Assembly (NCBI GenBank): GCA_021811005.1
Contig: JAJZPY010000002.1
Span: 1-32,937 of the forward strand
DNA length: 32,937 bases
Reading direction: 5' to 3'
Source: Pseudomonadota bacterium
Lineage (GTDB): Bacteria > Pseudomonadota > Gammaproteobacteria > Burkholderiales > Ferrovaceae
The position numbers and the translations under genes were made by a program. A model generated the notes under the pieces. The model made no database searches. It was not told the origin of the DNA and worked only from the letters and a program-made list of their open reading frames with translations. How positions within the stretch are numbered: the stretch's first letter is position 1; each line of letters starts with the position of its first letter. Below are positions 32,068 through 32,937 of the stretch, in pieces.

Positions 32068-32679
32068 GTGAGCACGACTCCATTGCAGCTGATTGTCGGC
32101 CTCGGCAATCCCGGGGCAGAGTATCAGCCTACCCGCCACAATGCCGGTTTCTGGTTTGTGGATCGGGTGGCCCAGGCTGCAGGGCAGGTTTTCAGGCACG
32201 AATCCCGTTTTCACGGCGAAGTGGCCAAGGTCCAGCTGGATGGGCAGGCGCTATGGCTCTTGAAACCGGCGACTTACATGAATGCGAGCGGCCGTGCCGT
32301 TGCCGCGCTGGTTCATTTCCACCGTTTCACTCCGGACCAGGTGCTGGTTGTTCACGATGAACTCGATCTGCCTCCGGGTGGCGCCAAAATCAAGAAAGGC
32401 GGTGGAGCTGCTGGCCATAACGGCCTCAAGGACCTGATCGCGGCGCTCGGCAGCCCCGAATTCTGGCGCCTGCGCATCGGAATCGGACATCCCGGACAAA
32501 AAGATGAAGTGGCCGATTTCGTGCTTCACCGGCCTTCCCGCGCAGAGCAGGAGGCCATTGACGAAGCCCTGGGGCGAGCCCTGGAAGTGTTGCCGCAGAT
32601 GGCCTCGGGGCGCACGGCAGCCGCGATGATGAGTCTTCATGCAGCGCCCGGGAAAGGCGCTGCAGCAAATAAAGGTTGA
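32068..32679 (+). CDS. pth: Peptidyl-tRNA hydrolase
   Basis: [77 protein letters not shown] start. Confidence 0.97.
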   Translation: MSTTPLQLIVGLGNPGAEYQPTRHNAGFWFVDRVAQAAGQVFRHESRFHGEVAKVQLDGQALWLLKPATYMNASGRAVAALVHFHRFTPDQVLVVHDELDLPPGGAKIKKGGGAAGHNGLKDLIAALGSPEFWRLRIGIGHPGQKDEVADFVLHRPSRAEQEAIDEALGRALEVLPQMASGRTAAAMMSLHAAPGKGAAANKG

Positions 32680-32683
32680 TGGC

Positions 32684-32800
32684 ATGAGCCTCAAATGCGG
32701 TATCGTCGGGCTGCCCAACGTGGGCAAGTCCACCCTCTTCAATGCCCTGACCAAGGCGGGCATCGCCGCGGAAAATTACCCTTTCTCCGAGCAATCCTGA
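32684..32800 (+). pseudogene. ychF: ychF (redox-regulated/ribosome-binding ATPase) 5' fragment, interrupted; homology ends about 32785-32787
   Basis: [34 protein letters not shown] matches the YchF N-terminus, then diverges to SEQS-stop. Confidence 0.85.
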
Positions 32801-32937
32801 ATCTCTTTTTCCGCTCAGTAGGTTACGAGCAAACTCCGCATCAACCAAGACAAAACTGATACAAAACCGGGGAACCCATCCGCAGCGAATGACGTTGCTG
32901 CGGATGGGTCATTAAAGCACAACCGAGGATGGTTGTC
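32786..32937. other. Foreign-looking segment interrupting ychF; possible end of an insertion element or assembly junction
   Basis: Abrupt loss of the ychF reading frame; lower GC than the flanking sequence; two inverted repeats in the last 64 bp; no recognisable transposase within the visible part. Confidence 0.5.
32874..32909. repeat. 13-bp perfect inverted repeat (ACCCATCCGCAGC-N10-GCTGCGGATGGGT)
   Basis: Arms 32874-32886 and 32897-32909 are exact reverse complements. Confidence 0.9.

Noticed and set aside
32786-32937. Integron attC site or named IS family for the terminal segment
   Set aside because: Hairpins are present, but no convincing attC core sites or recognisable IS terminal repeat could be identified from 150 bp.

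Overview
This is a gene-dense, GC-rich window that looks like a betaproteobacterial chromosome core; the taxon is inferred from gene content and synteny, not searched. It holds about 40 protein genes and one tRNA. Recognisable blocks, left to right: (1) a partial HAD hydrolase, glnS, then convergent xseB-ispA-dxs-folE2; (2) an orphan Rieske oxygenase, a DMT/EamA permease and sseA; (3) rpsP-rimM-trmD-rplS-xerD, then plsY; (4) ffh divergent from ccsA-like / CorC-HlyC / truncated-type prepilin peptidase / coaE / zapD; (5) rpoH-folB behind a perfect CIRCE element; (6) a copper module copA-copZ-csoR-small membrane ORF with an inverted-repeat operator; (7) ftsY-ftsE-ftsX plus a downstream secreted protein, divergent from rsmD-coaD-ferredoxin-TPR-lolB-ispE-tRNAGln-prs-rplY-pth-ychF. 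The observations most worth checking are: ychF is interrupted after codon 34 by about 150 bp of unrelated, hairpin-rich sequence at the window edge; xerD has no ATG/GTG/TTG start covering its conserved N-terminus and sits in frame directly after the rplS stop; a perfect CIRCE overlaps the predicted rpoH promoter; the copper module separates the usual ftsX-rpoH neighbours; the PilD-like protein lacks the tetracysteine/methylase region and adjacent pilB/pilC; and a 13-bp perfect hairpin lies just before pth. I found no CRISPR array, no complete mobile element and no convincing new multigene system.
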